Translations under genes and position numbers: made by a program
The notes under the pieces: generated by a model
Database searches by the model: none
The model's input: only the letters and a program-made list of their open reading frames with translations
What the model was told of the DNA's origin: nothing
DNA from: Streptomyces sp. NRRL F-6676
GTDB taxonomy: Bacteria; Actinomycetota; Actinomycetes; Streptomycetales; Streptomycetaceae
DNA: 64,000 bases
Direction: 5' to 3'
NCBI RefSeq assembly: GCF_000725625.1
Contig: NZ_JOHS01000021.1
Coordinates: forward strand, 1 to 64,000
Shown: positions 43,922 to 52,817 of the stretch, piece by piece
Position numbering within the stretch: the first letter of the stretch is position 1
How the letters are laid out: the number at the start of each line of letters is the position of its first letter

Positions 43922-44527
43922 CTATCCGAGCGCCCGATACCGCCCCCGGAAGTACGTCAGGGGACCCGCCCCCGAATCCGGTGCGGTGGCGGTGAGGACG
44001 CGGCCGACGACGAGGGTGTGGTCGCCCGCCGGCACCCGCTGTTCCGTGCGGCACTCCACGGTCGCCAGCGCACCCCCCACCAGCGGCGCCCCCGACGCCC
44101 GGCCGCGCACGTAGGCGATGTCCTCGAACAGCAGCCGGTCGCTGATGCGGCCCTTCATCGCGAACCGCCCCGCGATGTGCCGCTGGCTCTCGGCGAGCAC
44201 CGAGACCGCCCACAGCGGCTGTTCGTCGAGCAGTTCGTCCATGCGGGAGCCCTCGCGCAGGCTGACCATGACCAGCGGCGGGTCGAGGGAGACCGACAGG
44301 AAGGCGGTGGCCGTCATGCCCACGTCCTCCCCGCGCGGGCCCTCGGGGTCCAGCGCCGGTTCGTGCGCGGTCACCAGGACCACGCCCGCGGCCAGGCGGG
44401 ACATGGCGGCACGGAACTCGTCGTCGCTCACCCCTTCAGCATGCCCGCCGACGGCGGGACCGGGGCCGGCGGAACGGTCGGACGAGAGGGGCTGCGGAGG
44501 GATCTGCGAGGTGTTGAGCACGGTCAC
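43922..44527 (-). CDS. Flavin reductase family protein
   Basis: 201 residues, GTG start at 44527. The core begins FRAAMSRLAAGVVLVTA near residue 38, with GMTATAFLSVSLDPPLVMVSL (flavin-binding) and GDHTLVVGRVLTA near the end. It is a split-barrel FMN reductase that supplies reduced flavin to a monooxygenase or acts alone. The N-terminal ~35 residues look disordered. No partner monooxygenase is in the window. It is divergent from cdgB. Confidence 0.88.
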   Translation of the reverse strand: MTVLNTSQIPPQPLSSDRSAGPGPAVGGHAEGVSDDEFRAAMSRLAAGVVLVTAHEPALDPEGPRGEDVGMTATAFLSVSLDPPLVMVSLREGSRMDELLDEQPLWAVSVLAESQRHIAGRFAMKGRISDRLLFEDIAYVRGRASGAPLVGGALATVECRTEQRVPAGDHTLVVGRVLTATAPDSGAGPLTYFRGRYRALG

Positions 44528-44980
44528 GACGGTAGTTCCCGTGTGCGCGAGGGCGCATCGGGCCAGGGGTCCAGACGGGTCCTAGGACCGAGGCCGCAGC
44601 CCGGACCGGTGACGGGCGGCTGCCGGCACCCGGCGACCGGCGCCCCTCCGCGCGAGGATCCGTAACACCCACGCGCGATGATCCGTAACGCCCACGCGCC
44701 CGCCCCCGGCGTCGTATGCTCGCAGTCGTTCACGGGGACCCCACAGGGCATTGAATTGTGTTCCGTAAAAGACCGCGTTCCGTGAAGAAGACGGGAAAAG
44801 CAGAAACCCCTCTCAAATGCTCACCTTTTACTGTGACTTGAGTCACAAGGTGCGTATTTTGTTGACCCTGTGTGCCGAGTGGGCAGCGCGCTGTGATTCA
44901 GTAGCGGTGAGGATGCAGGGCGTACGCCGAAGACAACCCTGGGGTTACGGAGTTACCGCGAGATCTCGAGGGGAGGGCGC
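44528..44980. promoter_or_regulatory. Divergent promoter region between the flavin reductase gene and cdgB
   Basis: 453 bp without a gene. It contains a GATCCGTAAC repeat pair (about 44656 and 44678), an AT-richer patch at 44750-44870 where the cdgB promoter should lie, and the palindromic Crp-like site listed next. Confidence 0.55.
44832..44847. promoter_or_regulatory. Crp-type operator upstream of cdgB
   Basis: TGTGACTTGAGTCACA is a perfect CRP-style palindrome (TGTGA-N6-TCACA) and also fits the S. coelicolor Crp consensus GTG-N6-GNCAC as I recall it. It lies 134 bp before the cdgB start. It also resembles a BldD site, but the half-site spacing is one base short. Confidence 0.7.
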
Positions 44981-46726
44981 ATGGAGACCGACTCGGAGCC
45001 GTACGTCCGTCTTGCGACTCTGCGGAAGCTCCACGAGGTCATGGCGGACATCCATACCGCCCGCAGTCTGGCGGACACGCTCCAGACCGTCGCCGACGGC
45101 GTGGTCAACGGCCTCGGATACGAACTGGCGGCCGTCAACCTCGTACGCCCCGACGGCGACCTCGTGGTCGCGGCCCTGGCCGGAAACTCCACCGTCGAAC
45201 AGATGATGGCGGGCCGGGTCGGCTCCCGCGCCGCCTGGAACCGGCGGCTCAACATGGGCGAGGCCTGGGGCGACCTGCGCTTCATATCCCACGCCGAGGG
45301 CTGGATCCTCGACGACGACGACGTTCCCCAGTGGCGTTCCGACGGCCCCGAACCCCGCTTCGAGGACGAGTGGCACCCCTCCGACCGCCTGTTCGCGCCC
45401 CTGTACGGCCCGGGCGGCAGCGGTTCCTCCGGCGAGCTGATAGGTGTGCTTTCCGTGGACCGGCCGCGCAACGGCCGGCGGCCCGGGGCCTGGGGCCGTG
45501 AGGCGCTCCAGATGTACGCGTTCCAGGCGGCCACCGCGATCAGCAATGCCCGGCTGCGCGCCAACATGCAGCGCGCGCTGGTGCGGCTCGAACGGGACCA
45601 GCAGGCGCTGCGCGCCAGCGAGGAGTCCTTCCGGCAGGCCTTCGAGTACGCCCCCTCCGGCATGGCCATCGCCGAGATGGGCGGCGACCAGCACGGCCGC
45701 ATCCTGCGCAGCAACGACGCGCTGTGCCGACTGCTCGGCCGGCCCGCCGCCTCGATGCGCCGCTACTCCTTCTCCGACCTGGTCCACCCCGAGGACATCA
45801 GCACCCTGCTGCGCACCTCCGCCGAGGGCGGCCGCGCCGAGCTGCGCCTGGGCCGCCGGGACGGCACCTACGTCTGGGTCTCGCTGCGCAACTCCGTCGT
45901 CGCGGACGCCGCCGACGGGCCCCGCTTCCTGCTCACGCACGTCGAGGACATAGAGGAGCGCAAACGGCGCGAGCTCCAGCTCGCCCACCGGGCCTCGCAC
46001 GACTCGCTCACCGGACTGCCCAACTCCGCCGAACTGCGCTCCCGGCTCTCCGCCCGGCTCTGTCAGCGCCCGTACGCCGTGGCCGCCGACGGGGCCGAGT
46101 CGGCCGACGCGGCGCACGGGCAGTACGGCGGGCACACGGCGTTCGGCGGGCACACGGCATTCGACGGCTTCGGCGAGCCGGGCCTCACGGACACGCCCCC
46201 GGGCGGCCACCCCGCGGTCTACGACACCGGCGGGCACGGCTTCGGCCCGCTCTCGGCCAGGGGACCGTACGACGGCTTCGACCACCATGTGCACACCGTC
46301 GCCCCGTCCGACGGGACGGACGACGGCACCAAGGGGCTCGCGGTCCTCTTCTGCGACCTCGACGGCTTCAAGTCGATCAACGACCGCTTCGGGCACAACG
46401 CCGGTGACGCCGTCCTCGTCGAGGTGGCCGGCCGGCTGACCCGGGGCGTGCGGGACGGCGACACCGTCGCCCGGCTCGGCGGCGACGAGTTCGTGGTGCT
46501 GGCCGACGGCCTCGGCCGCGCCGACGCCCAGGACCTCGCCGTACGGCTGCGCAACGAGATCATCCAGCCCATCCGGGTCGACGGACGGGTCATGCGGGTG
46601 GGCGCCAGCTTCGGCATCGGCTGGGCACACTGCGGCATGACGGCGGACGAGGTGTTGAAATCCGCTGACGAACGGATGTACGTCGAGAAACGATCCCGTC
46701 CCAAACAGCACAGGCGTGCGGGATAG
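44981..46726 (+). CDS. cdgB: GAF-PAS-GGDEF diguanylate cyclase CdgB
   Basis: 581 residues. A GAF domain (about 15-190) is followed by a PAS/PAC domain (about 215-335, FRQAFEYAPSGMAIAEM, LVHPEDISTLL) and a GGDEF domain (about 335-575) with DSLTGLPN, LFCDLDGFKSINDRFGHNAGD and ARLGGDEFVVL. RxxD (RDGD) is present five residues before RLGGDEF's GG, so product inhibition is expected. An ~80-residue Gly/His-rich insert with a GGHTAF duplication splits the GGDEF domain after residue 352. It makes c-di-GMP, which controls development through BldD. No EAL domain. In S. coelicolor the gene at this place is cdgB. Confidence 0.93.
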   Translation: METDSEPYVRLATLRKLHEVMADIHTARSLADTLQTVADGVVNGLGYELAAVNLVRPDGDLVVAALAGNSTVEQMMAGRVGSRAAWNRRLNMGEAWGDLRFISHAEGWILDDDDVPQWRSDGPEPRFEDEWHPSDRLFAPLYGPGGSGSSGELIGVLSVDRPRNGRRPGAWGREALQMYAFQAATAISNARLRANMQRALVRLERDQQALRASEESFRQAFEYAPSGMAIAEMGGDQHGRILRSNDALCRLLGRPAASMRRYSFSDLVHPEDISTLLRTSAEGGRAELRLGRRDGTYVWVSLRNSVVADAADGPRFLLTHVEDIEERKRRELQLAHRASHDSLTGLPNSAELRSRLSARLCQRPYAVAADGAESADAAHGQYGGHTAFGGHTAFDGFGEPGLTDTPPGGHPAVYDTGGHGFGPLSARGPYDGFDHHVHTVAPSDGTDDGTKGLAVLFCDLDGFKSINDRFGHNAGDAVLVEVAGRLTRGVRDGDTVARLGGDEFVVLADGLGRADAQDLAVRLRNEIIQPIRVDGRVMRVGASFGIGWAHCGMTADEVLKSADERMYVEKRSRPKQHRRAG

Positions 46727-46842
46727 CTCCAGCTCACCGCGGGGGTGAGCAGGAAGACACCGGTACGGGCCTCCGGAAGCGGGTACGCTCGCAGTTCAGC
46801 CCAGCACGCATCCGCACCCCCACCCGCTAGGAGCACCAAGGG

Positions 46843-47853
46843 ATGACGCCCGGCAACAACGGCGCGAGCACGCCCGAGGACGACGACCCGTTCGGCTACC
46901 TCTACGCCGACGGTCAGGCCAACGGAGCCCAGCCGCCGAGCGGCGGCTACGGCTACCCCAACTCGGTCAACAGGGTGCGGGCGGTCGGTCAGCGGCAGTA
47001 CGGCGGCGCACAGCAGCCGCAGCAACCGCAGGCGACCGGCCAGTACGGGCAGGCGGGGGCACCGGGGCAGACGGCGGCGTACGGACAGGTCCCGCAGCAG
47101 CAGGCGTACGGCACCTACGGGCCACCCGGACAGCCGAACCCGCACTACGCGGCCCCCGAGACCGTCCCCGGCGGGGCGCCGCCCAGCCACCGGGACCCGG
47201 CGGGCGGCAACGGCGGCGGGCGCGGGCGGGGCCCGAACACCAAGGGCCTGCTGATCGGCGCGATAGCGGTGGTGGCCGCCGTGGTGATCGGCATCAGCAT
47301 CGCCGTGCTCGGCGACGACTCCGACGGCGACAAGAAGAACACCGCGGGCGACACCACACCGTCGGCGAACCAGAGCCCCTCCCCGAGCGGCTCGGACTCG
47401 GACGCCTCCGGTGACACGGAGGAGCTGCCCAAGATCGACGCCAAGGCGCTCAAGCTGGAGGGCGGCGCCACCATCGCCTCGGAGGTGGAGGGCGCCGAGG
47501 CCGACGGCGGCAGCTATGTGACCGGCCTGAACACCGTCGGCTCCCAGGTGACCTGGACCGTCAACGGCATCCCCAAGGACGGCGCCTACACGGTGTTCGC
47601 GCACTACAGCGCGGCGGGCGACGACCAGTCGATGACGATGACGGTCAACGGCAAGGAGTTCGGCAGCAAGATGAACCTGGGCAACTTCGCCCACGCCAAG
47701 GACGGTGACTTCGCCAAGGGCTGGACCAAGACCTACGTCTGGCCCACGCTCAACAAGGGCACCAACACGATCACCCTCTCCTGCCAGGACGGCGACAAGT
47801 GCGACGTCCTCCTGGACCAGCTCTGGCTGAAGGAAGGCCAGGTCAAGGACTGA
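46843..47853 (+). CDS. Membrane-anchored protein with a C-terminal CBM35-like domain
   Basis: 336 residues. The first ~140 are a Gln/Gly/Pro/Tyr-rich cytosolic tail (YGGAQQPQQPQATGQYGQ), then one TM helix (GLLIGAIAVVAAVVIGISIAVLG, about 138-160), a Ser/Asp-rich linker, and an extracellular beta-sandwich (about 205-335) with YTVFAHYSAAGDDQSMTMTVNGK and CQDGDKCDVLLDQLWL. The last domain resembles carbohydrate-binding module 35. It probably binds cell-wall or external glycans. It lies 116 bp after cdgB. Confidence 0.82.
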   Translation: MTPGNNGASTPEDDDPFGYLYADGQANGAQPPSGGYGYPNSVNRVRAVGQRQYGGAQQPQQPQATGQYGQAGAPGQTAAYGQVPQQQAYGTYGPPGQPNPHYAAPETVPGGAPPSHRDPAGGNGGGRGRGPNTKGLLIGAIAVVAAVVIGISIAVLGDDSDGDKKNTAGDTTPSANQSPSPSGSDSDASGDTEELPKIDAKALKLEGGATIASEVEGAEADGGSYVTGLNTVGSQVTWTVNGIPKDGAYTVFAHYSAAGDDQSMTMTVNGKEFGSKMNLGNFAHAKDGDFAKGWTKTYVWPTLNKGTNTITLSCQDGDKCDVLLDQLWLKEGQVKD

Positions 47854-47911
47854 GGCGCCGTTACGCGGCCGCTGTCTCGGATGCCGTCGCCGTCGCCGTC
47901 TCCGGATGCCG

Positions 47912-48841
47912 TTACGCCGCCGTCGTCTCCGGGGTCACCGCGACCCGCGTGAGCAGCTCCTCGTAGTCCCGCCGGTCGAACTCGCCCGCCGTCGGCGACA
48001 GGACCGTCGCCGCGGACAGGGCGGTGGCACGTGCCAGCCGGTCGGGCCACGGCAGGCGTTCCACCAGGGCCGACAGCAGGCCCGCCACCGCCGAGTCGCC
48101 CGCGCCCGTCGGATTGCCGCGCAGTCCGCGCGGCGGCACCGCGCGCCAGCGGCCCTCGGCGTTCACCGCGAGCAGCCCCTGCGCGCCCAGCGAGGCGACC
48201 ACCGTGTGCGCGCCCCGGCGCCGGGCGTCCCGGGTGGCCTGCGCGGGGTCGTGCGCCCCGGTCAGCTCGGCCAGCTCCTCCGCGTTCGGCTTGACGATGT
48301 CGGGGCGGGCGGCCACCCCCCGGCGCAGCGGCTCGCCGCTGGTGTCCAGGAGCACCGGCACCTGATGCGCCCGCGCGGTACGGACCAGCCCCGCGTACGC
48401 CCCCACCGGCACCCCCGGCGGCAGGCTCCCGCACAGGGCGACCGCGGCGGCCGAGCCCAGCAGCTCCTCGTAGGCCCGCTGGAACGCGGACCACTCGGCG
48501 GGAGAGATCAGCGGCCCCGGTTCGTTGAGCTGGGTGGTGTCGCCGGTGGCGGCGTCCACCACGGCGACGGTCCGCCGGGTCGCCCCGGCCACGGGTATCA
48601 GCGCGTCCACCACGCCGGGGCAGTCGGCCAGCCGCTCCCGCAGGGCGTCGCCGGTGCGGCCGCCGGCGAAGCCGGTGACGGTCGCCCGGTGGCCGAGCGC
48701 GGCGAGCACACGGGCCACGTTCAGGCCCTTGCCGCCGGGCCGTTCGGTCACCTCGGTCACCCGGTGCGCGGTGTGCGGGCGCAGCGCGGGGACGCGATAG
48801 GTGAGGTCGAGAGCGGTGTTCAGTGTGACCGTGAGGATCAC
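47912..48841 (-). CDS. PfkB-family sugar kinase (1-phosphofructokinase type)
   Basis: 309 residues, ribokinase fold. It begins MILTVTLNTALDLTYRV, the 1-phosphofructokinase/tagatose-6-phosphate kinase signature. RPGGKGLNVARVLAALG is the substrate motif, and GNPTGAGDSAVAGLLSAL carries the catalytic aspartate and anion hole. It phosphorylates a sugar or sugar phosphate; because nagA is next, an amino-sugar-related substrate is possible, but this is inference. GTG start at 48841, leftward. Confidence 0.9.
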   Translation of the reverse strand: MILTVTLNTALDLTYRVPALRPHTAHRVTEVTERPGGKGLNVARVLAALGHRATVTGFAGGRTGDALRERLADCPGVVDALIPVAGATRRTVAVVDAATGDTTQLNEPGPLISPAEWSAFQRAYEELLGSAAAVALCGSLPPGVPVGAYAGLVRTARAHQVPVLLDTSGEPLRRGVAARPDIVKPNAEELAELTGAHDPAQATRDARRRGAHTVVASLGAQGLLAVNAEGRWRAVPPRGLRGNPTGAGDSAVAGLLSALVERLPWPDRLARATALSAATVLSPTAGEFDRRDYEELLTRVAVTPETTAA

Positions 48842-49022
48842 CCGGGCCGACCTCCCTCGGATCGTGCGGTGACGCGTGTGCGTACTCCCAGCGTGCGTGC
48901 TGTCTCCACAGTGCGCGCGCCGGTGGCGGTTGAGGAGACTCGATCATGCCAAAGAGTCGGTGGTCGGCCCAGACCCCCGGGCCCACCACCGACCCCCGAG
49001 GGGCAGTCAGAAGCTGGGCGAA

Positions 49023-50192
49023 TCAGCCCAGTTGGGGATCGATCACCCACTCGCCCCGGCGCATCACGCCCTTCAGCGTGAACTCCTCGTCGAGAACGAC
49101 CAGGTCGGCATAGGTGCCCGGCGTCAGCGAGCCCACCTCGTCGGCCCTGCCCAGCAGCCGCGCGGGGTTGACCGAGAGGGCGGCGACGACGTCCTCGACC
49201 GGGAGCCCGTCGACCGTGACCGCCCGCTGGAACGCCCGGTCCAGGGTGAGCGTGGACCCGGCGATCGAGCCGCCCTCCACCAGCCGCGCCACGCCGTCGC
49301 TGACCTCGACCTCCAGCGGGCCGAGCAGATAGCGGCCGTCGCCGAAGCCGGCCGCGTCCATCGCGTCGGTGATGAACGCGACTCGGGCGGCGCCCGCGTG
49401 ACGGAACGCCAGTTGGAGGGCGGCGGGGTGCAGATGCGTGCCGTCGTTGATCAGTTCGACGGTGACCCGCTCGTCCTCCAGCAGCGCGGTGACCGGGCCG
49501 GGGGCGCGGTGGCCCAGAGTCGGCATCGCGTTGAACAGGTGCGTGGCCACGGTCGCGCCCGCGTCGATGGCGGCGACGGTCTGCTCGTAGGTGGCGTCCG
49601 TGTGCCCGACCGCGGCGATCACGCCCTGTTCGACGAGCAGCCGTACGGAGTCCAGGCCGCCGGGGAGTTCGGTGGCGAGGGTGACCATCCGGGCCTGCCC
49701 GCGGGCCGCGTCGACCAGCTTGCGCACCTCGGCCGGGTCGGGGTCGCGCAGCAGGGCGGCGGAGTGGGCGCCCTTGCGGCAGGGGGAGATGAAGGGGCCC
49801 TCGAAGTGGATGCCGGCCAGGTCGCCCTGTTCGGCCAGTTCGGACAGGAGCCCGGCGCGCTGGGCGAGCTGGTCCGTCTCCTCGGTGACGGTGGAGGCGA
49901 CGAGGGTGGTGGTGCCGTGCTCCCGGTGGGTGCGGATGCCGGTCAGCACGTCCTCGACGGAGCCGGAGGTGAAGGAGGCGCCGCCGCCGCCGTGGTTGTG
50001 CAGATCGACGAAGCCGGGGACCAGCCAGTGGCCGGACAGGTCGACGGTGGCGGTGCCGGGCCCGGTGGCGGGCTGGGCGTCGGCGCCGGACGCGGCGGTG
50101 ATGCGCGCGCCCTCGACGACCACGCGGCCGTCGTCCACGATCCCGGTGGGCAGCACCGTCCGGGCACCGGCGAGAACCTTGCTAGGGGCCAT
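49023..50192 (-). CDS. nagA: N-acetylglucosamine-6-phosphate deacetylase
   Basis: 389 residues, amidohydrolase fold. The metal site is in VDLHNHGGGGASFTSG near residue 62, later HFEGPFISP, VGHTDATYEQ, ATHLFNAMP and FITDAMDAAGFGDG (catalytic Asp). It turns GlcNAc-6-P into glucosamine-6-P, a key step in chitin-derived sugar use whose product controls DasR. It follows the ROK kinase gene by seven bases in the same direction, so the two form a kinase-deacetylase operon. Confidence 0.95.
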   Translation of the reverse strand: MAPSKVLAGARTVLPTGIVDDGRVVVEGARITAASGADAQPATGPGTATVDLSGHWLVPGFVDLHNHGGGGASFTSGSVEDVLTGIRTHREHGTTTLVASTVTEETDQLAQRAGLLSELAEQGDLAGIHFEGPFISPCRKGAHSAALLRDPDPAEVRKLVDAARGQARMVTLATELPGGLDSVRLLVEQGVIAAVGHTDATYEQTVAAIDAGATVATHLFNAMPTLGHRAPGPVTALLEDERVTVELINDGTHLHPAALQLAFRHAGAARVAFITDAMDAAGFGDGRYLLGPLEVEVSDGVARLVEGGSIAGSTLTLDRAFQRAVTVDGLPVEDVVAALSVNPARLLGRADEVGSLTPGTYADLVVLDEEFTLKGVMRRGEWVIDPQLG

Positions 50193-50199
50193 CAGGTGG

Positions 50200-51309
50200 T
50201 TACCTCCGAGGAATCGAGGGATCGGTAGCGGGGTCGGTCGAGGGAGCCGAGGGAATCGAGGGAATCGAGGGATCAGCGGTGTCGCGGACGGGGGGAACGA
50301 CCGGCGCGGGTTCCTTGCCGGGGGGAACGACCGGCGCGGGTTCCTTGCCGGGGGGAACGACCGGCGTGGGTTCCTTCCGCGGGCCGCCGCCCGCGGCGTG
50401 CAGGTCCCAGGCGAGCAGCCCCGCGCCCAGACAGCCGGCGTTGTCGCCCAGGCCCGCGTGGACGACGGAGGGCAGCTTCTGGAAGGTGACGCGGTCGCGC
50501 AGGGCCTGACGCAGCGGGTCGAACAGGGTGGGCCCGGCCTCCGCGAGCCCGCCGCCGATGATCAGCGTGCGCGGGTCGAGCAGGGTGAAGGCGGTGACCA
50601 GGCCGTCGGCGAGCGCGTCGACGGCGGCCTGCCAGACCTCCGCCGCCCGTGCGTCCCCGGCGGCCACGGCCCGGGCGCAGTCCGCCGCGTCCGCCTCCGG
50701 GTTCCCGCAGGCGGCGGCCCAGGCCTGGCCGACGGCGGAGGCGGAGGCGTACCGCTCCAGACAACCGCGCTGCCCGCAGGGGCAGTCGACGCCGCCGGGC
50801 CGGACGACGACATGGCCGATCTCGCCCGCGAAGCCGTGCGCGCCCGCCTCCACCCGGCCGTCGATGCCGATGGCGCCCGCGATACCGGTGCCCAGCGGGA
50901 CGAACAGAAAGCGGTCGGCGCCCTGACCGGCGCCGATGCGGCCCTCGGCGAGGCCGCCGGTGCGTACGTCGTGGCCGAGGGCGACGGGGACGCCGCCGAG
51001 CCGCTCGCTCAGCCGGGCGCGCAACGGCACGTCGCGCCAGCCGAGGTTGGCCGAGTAGACGGCCACGCCCCGCTCGTCGTCGACGATGCCGGGGACGGCG
51101 ACACCGGCCGCGACGGCCGGTTCACCGAACTCGCTGAGGCCGTGGGCGCGGAGTTCGGCGGCGAAGTCGAGGACCGCCGTCGTCACCGCCTCGGGGCCCC
51201 GTTCGCGGCCGGTGGGCCGGCGCGCGCGGTACAGCAACTCGCCTTCCGCCCCTACCAGGGCGGCCTTCATCCCGGTGCCGCCCACATCAAGGGCGATGAC
51301 GTGTTTCAC
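50200..51309 (-). CDS. nagK: ROK-family sugar kinase, probable N-acetylglucosamine kinase
   Basis: 369 residues. DVGGTGMKAALVG is the ATP phosphate loop at residues 8-20, GHDVRTGG the sugar/catalytic aspartate region, and CPCGQRGCLERYAS the ROK zinc motif near residue 180. The start is GTG at 51309 (VKHVIALD). It should phosphorylate GlcNAc, next to nagA. After residue ~300 the protein runs into three ten-residue repeats of the form KEPxPVVPPG and an IPSIPSAPS tail (DNA unit 30 bp at 50291-50378), an addition not part of the kinase. Two DasR-like sites lie just upstream. Confidence 0.9.
   Translation of the reverse strand: MKHVIALDVGGTGMKAALVGAEGELLYRARRPTGRERGPEAVTTAVLDFAAELRAHGLSEFGEPAVAAGVAVPGIVDDERGVAVYSANLGWRDVPLRARLSERLGGVPVALGHDVRTGGLAEGRIGAGQGADRFLFVPLGTGIAGAIGIDGRVEAGAHGFAGEIGHVVVRPGGVDCPCGQRGCLERYASASAVGQAWAAACGNPEADAADCARAVAAGDARAAEVWQAAVDALADGLVTAFTLLDPRTLIIGGGLAEAGPTLFDPLRQALRDRVTFQKLPSVVHAGLGDNAGCLGAGLLAWDLHAAGGGPRKEPTPVVPPGKEPAPVVPPGKEPAPVVPPVRDTADPSIPSIPSAPSTDPATDPSIPRR
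50291..50378. repeat. Three tandem copies of a 30-bp unit inside the ROK kinase gene
   Basis: Copies at 50291, 50321 and 50351 (unit begins GGGGGAACGACCGGCGCGGG). They encode the KEPAPVVPPG tail repeats in frame. Confidence 0.93.
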
Positions 51310-51337
51310 GTGGAACAGTGTGACGCTCGGACCCGGA

Positions 51338-51353
51338 GAGGTCTAGTCCACTA
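51338..51353. promoter_or_regulatory. DasR-responsive element (dre) 1
   Basis: GAGGTCTAGTCCACTA matches the dre consensus around TGGTCTAGACCA with two differences. It lies 30 bp upstream of the ROK kinase GTG, so DasR should repress the kinase-nagA operon until glucosamine-6-phosphate rises. Confidence 0.75.
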
Positions 51354-51355
51354 GT

Positions 51356-51371
51356 GTGGTGTAGACCTTAT
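51356..51371. promoter_or_regulatory. DasR-responsive element (dre) 2
   Basis: GTGGTGTAGACCTTAT matches the dre core with one central change. It lies 64 bp before the solute-binding protein gene and 47 bp before the kinase gene, so it can serve both divergent promoters. Confidence 0.75.
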
Positions 51372-51434
51372 AGCTGAATCGTTTCGGCATACGAGACGGT
51401 AACCACACACAACCAGCGGAAACAGGAGTGGTCG

Positions 51435-52736
51435 GTGCGGCGGCGCGGGGCGCGGAGGACGACGGTACTGGGCGCGGCGGTCACCGCACTGGGGATGACG
51501 GCGACCCTCGCCGGCTGCGGGGGGCCGGGCGGCTCCGGGGACGTCACCCTGAAACTGGTCGCGGCCGACTACGGCGACTCGGCGGCCAACTCCTCCAAGA
51601 AGTACTGGGACACGCTGGTCGACGCGTACGAGGACAAGCACCCGGGCGTGAAGGTCGACGTCAGCGTCTACTCGTGGAACGACGTCGACCGCAAGGTCAA
51701 ACAGATGGTCGACGCGGGCGACGCCCCCGACCTGGCGCAGATCGGCGCCTACGCCGACTACGCGGCCGCCGGCAAGCTCTACCGGGCCTCCGATCTGCTC
51801 TCCATCCCCGTCCAGGCCGACTTCGTCCATGAACTGAGCCAGGCGGGGGAGCTGAACCGGGTCCAGTACGGGATGCCGTTCGCGGCCTCCACCCGGCTGC
51901 TCTTCTACAACAAGAAGCTGTTCGCCAAGGCCGGGATCAGCCACCCGCCCACCACCTGGAACCAACTGGCCGCCGACGCGCGCGCGTTGAAGTCGGCCGG
52001 GGTGACGACGCCGTACGCGCTGCCGCTGGGGCCCGAAGAGGCGCAGGCCGAGACGTTGCAGTGGCTGCTCAGCGGCGGTGGCGGCTACACCGACAGCATC
52101 GGCAACTACGACCTGGACTCGGTGGAGAACGTCGCCACGTTCGGCTGGCTGAAGGACGAGCTGGTCGGCAAGGGGCTCACCGGGCCCGTCGCGCCGGCGA
52201 AGCTCAACCGGGCGGACGCGTTCGCCGCGTTCGCGCGCGGCGAGGTGGGGATGCTCAACGGGCACCCCACGCTGATGAAGGCGGCGCGGGCCAAGGGCCT
52301 GAAGTTCGGCATGGTCCCGATGCCCGGGAACGGCAGCGGGAACGGGGACGGGGACGGCCAGGAACGGGCGTCGATGGGCGTGGCCGACTGGATGATGGCC
52401 TTCAAGCAGCACGGCCACCAGGAGCAGATCGGGGACTTCCTCGACTTCGTCTACAGCGAGAAGAACGTGCTGGCGTTCTCACGCGAGTACGACCTGCTGC
52501 CGGTGACGACGTCCGCCTCCGAGGACATGGCCTCCTCCGCCCAGGACGCCGACCTCGCGCCGTTCCTGGAGCAGCTGCCGGGCGCGGAGCTGTACCCGGT
52601 GGGCAAGACGTCGTGGGCGACGGTGAGCGCGGAACTCAAGAAGCGGATCGGGACGGCGGTCTCGGAGCAGGGCAGCGCGGCGGCGGTGCTGGGGCAGCTC
52701 CAGCGGTCGGCGATCCGGGAGGACGTAGGGGAGTAG
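51435..52736 (+). CDS. Extracellular sugar-binding lipoprotein (ABC importer)
   Basis: 433 residues. Signal peptide with basic MRRRGARRTTV and lipobox LAGC (cysteine near residue 30), then a type I solute-binding fold: LKLVAADYGDSAANSSKKYWDTLVDAYEDKHPGVKVD and DAPDLAQIGAYADYAAAGKLY. It binds an extracellular sugar, likely an amino sugar or chitin fragment given the neighbours and the upstream DasR sites. No permease genes follow, so it must work with components elsewhere and with MsiK. GTG start at 51435. Confidence 0.9.
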   Translation: MRRRGARRTTVLGAAVTALGMTATLAGCGGPGGSGDVTLKLVAADYGDSAANSSKKYWDTLVDAYEDKHPGVKVDVSVYSWNDVDRKVKQMVDAGDAPDLAQIGAYADYAAAGKLYRASDLLSIPVQADFVHELSQAGELNRVQYGMPFAASTRLLFYNKKLFAKAGISHPPTTWNQLAADARALKSAGVTTPYALPLGPEEAQAETLQWLLSGGGGYTDSIGNYDLDSVENVATFGWLKDELVGKGLTGPVAPAKLNRADAFAAFARGEVGMLNGHPTLMKAARAKGLKFGMVPMPGNGSGNGDGDGQERASMGVADWMMAFKQHGHQEQIGDFLDFVYSEKNVLAFSREYDLLPVTTSASEDMASSAQDADLAPFLEQLPGAELYPVGKTSWATVSAELKKRIGTAVSEQGSAAAVLGQLQRSAIREDVGE

Positions 52737-52817
52737 GGCACCGGGCCCGGCCCGGTGTCCGCGGCCCGGGGCGTTGTCAGTGGGGCGTTGTCAGTGGTGG
52801 GCCCTACTGTGGAACGC

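Noticed and set aside
44832..44847. BldD box before cdgB
   Set aside because: The TnAC/GTnA halves are four bases apart instead of five, so the Crp-type reading fits better; BldD binding is not excluded.
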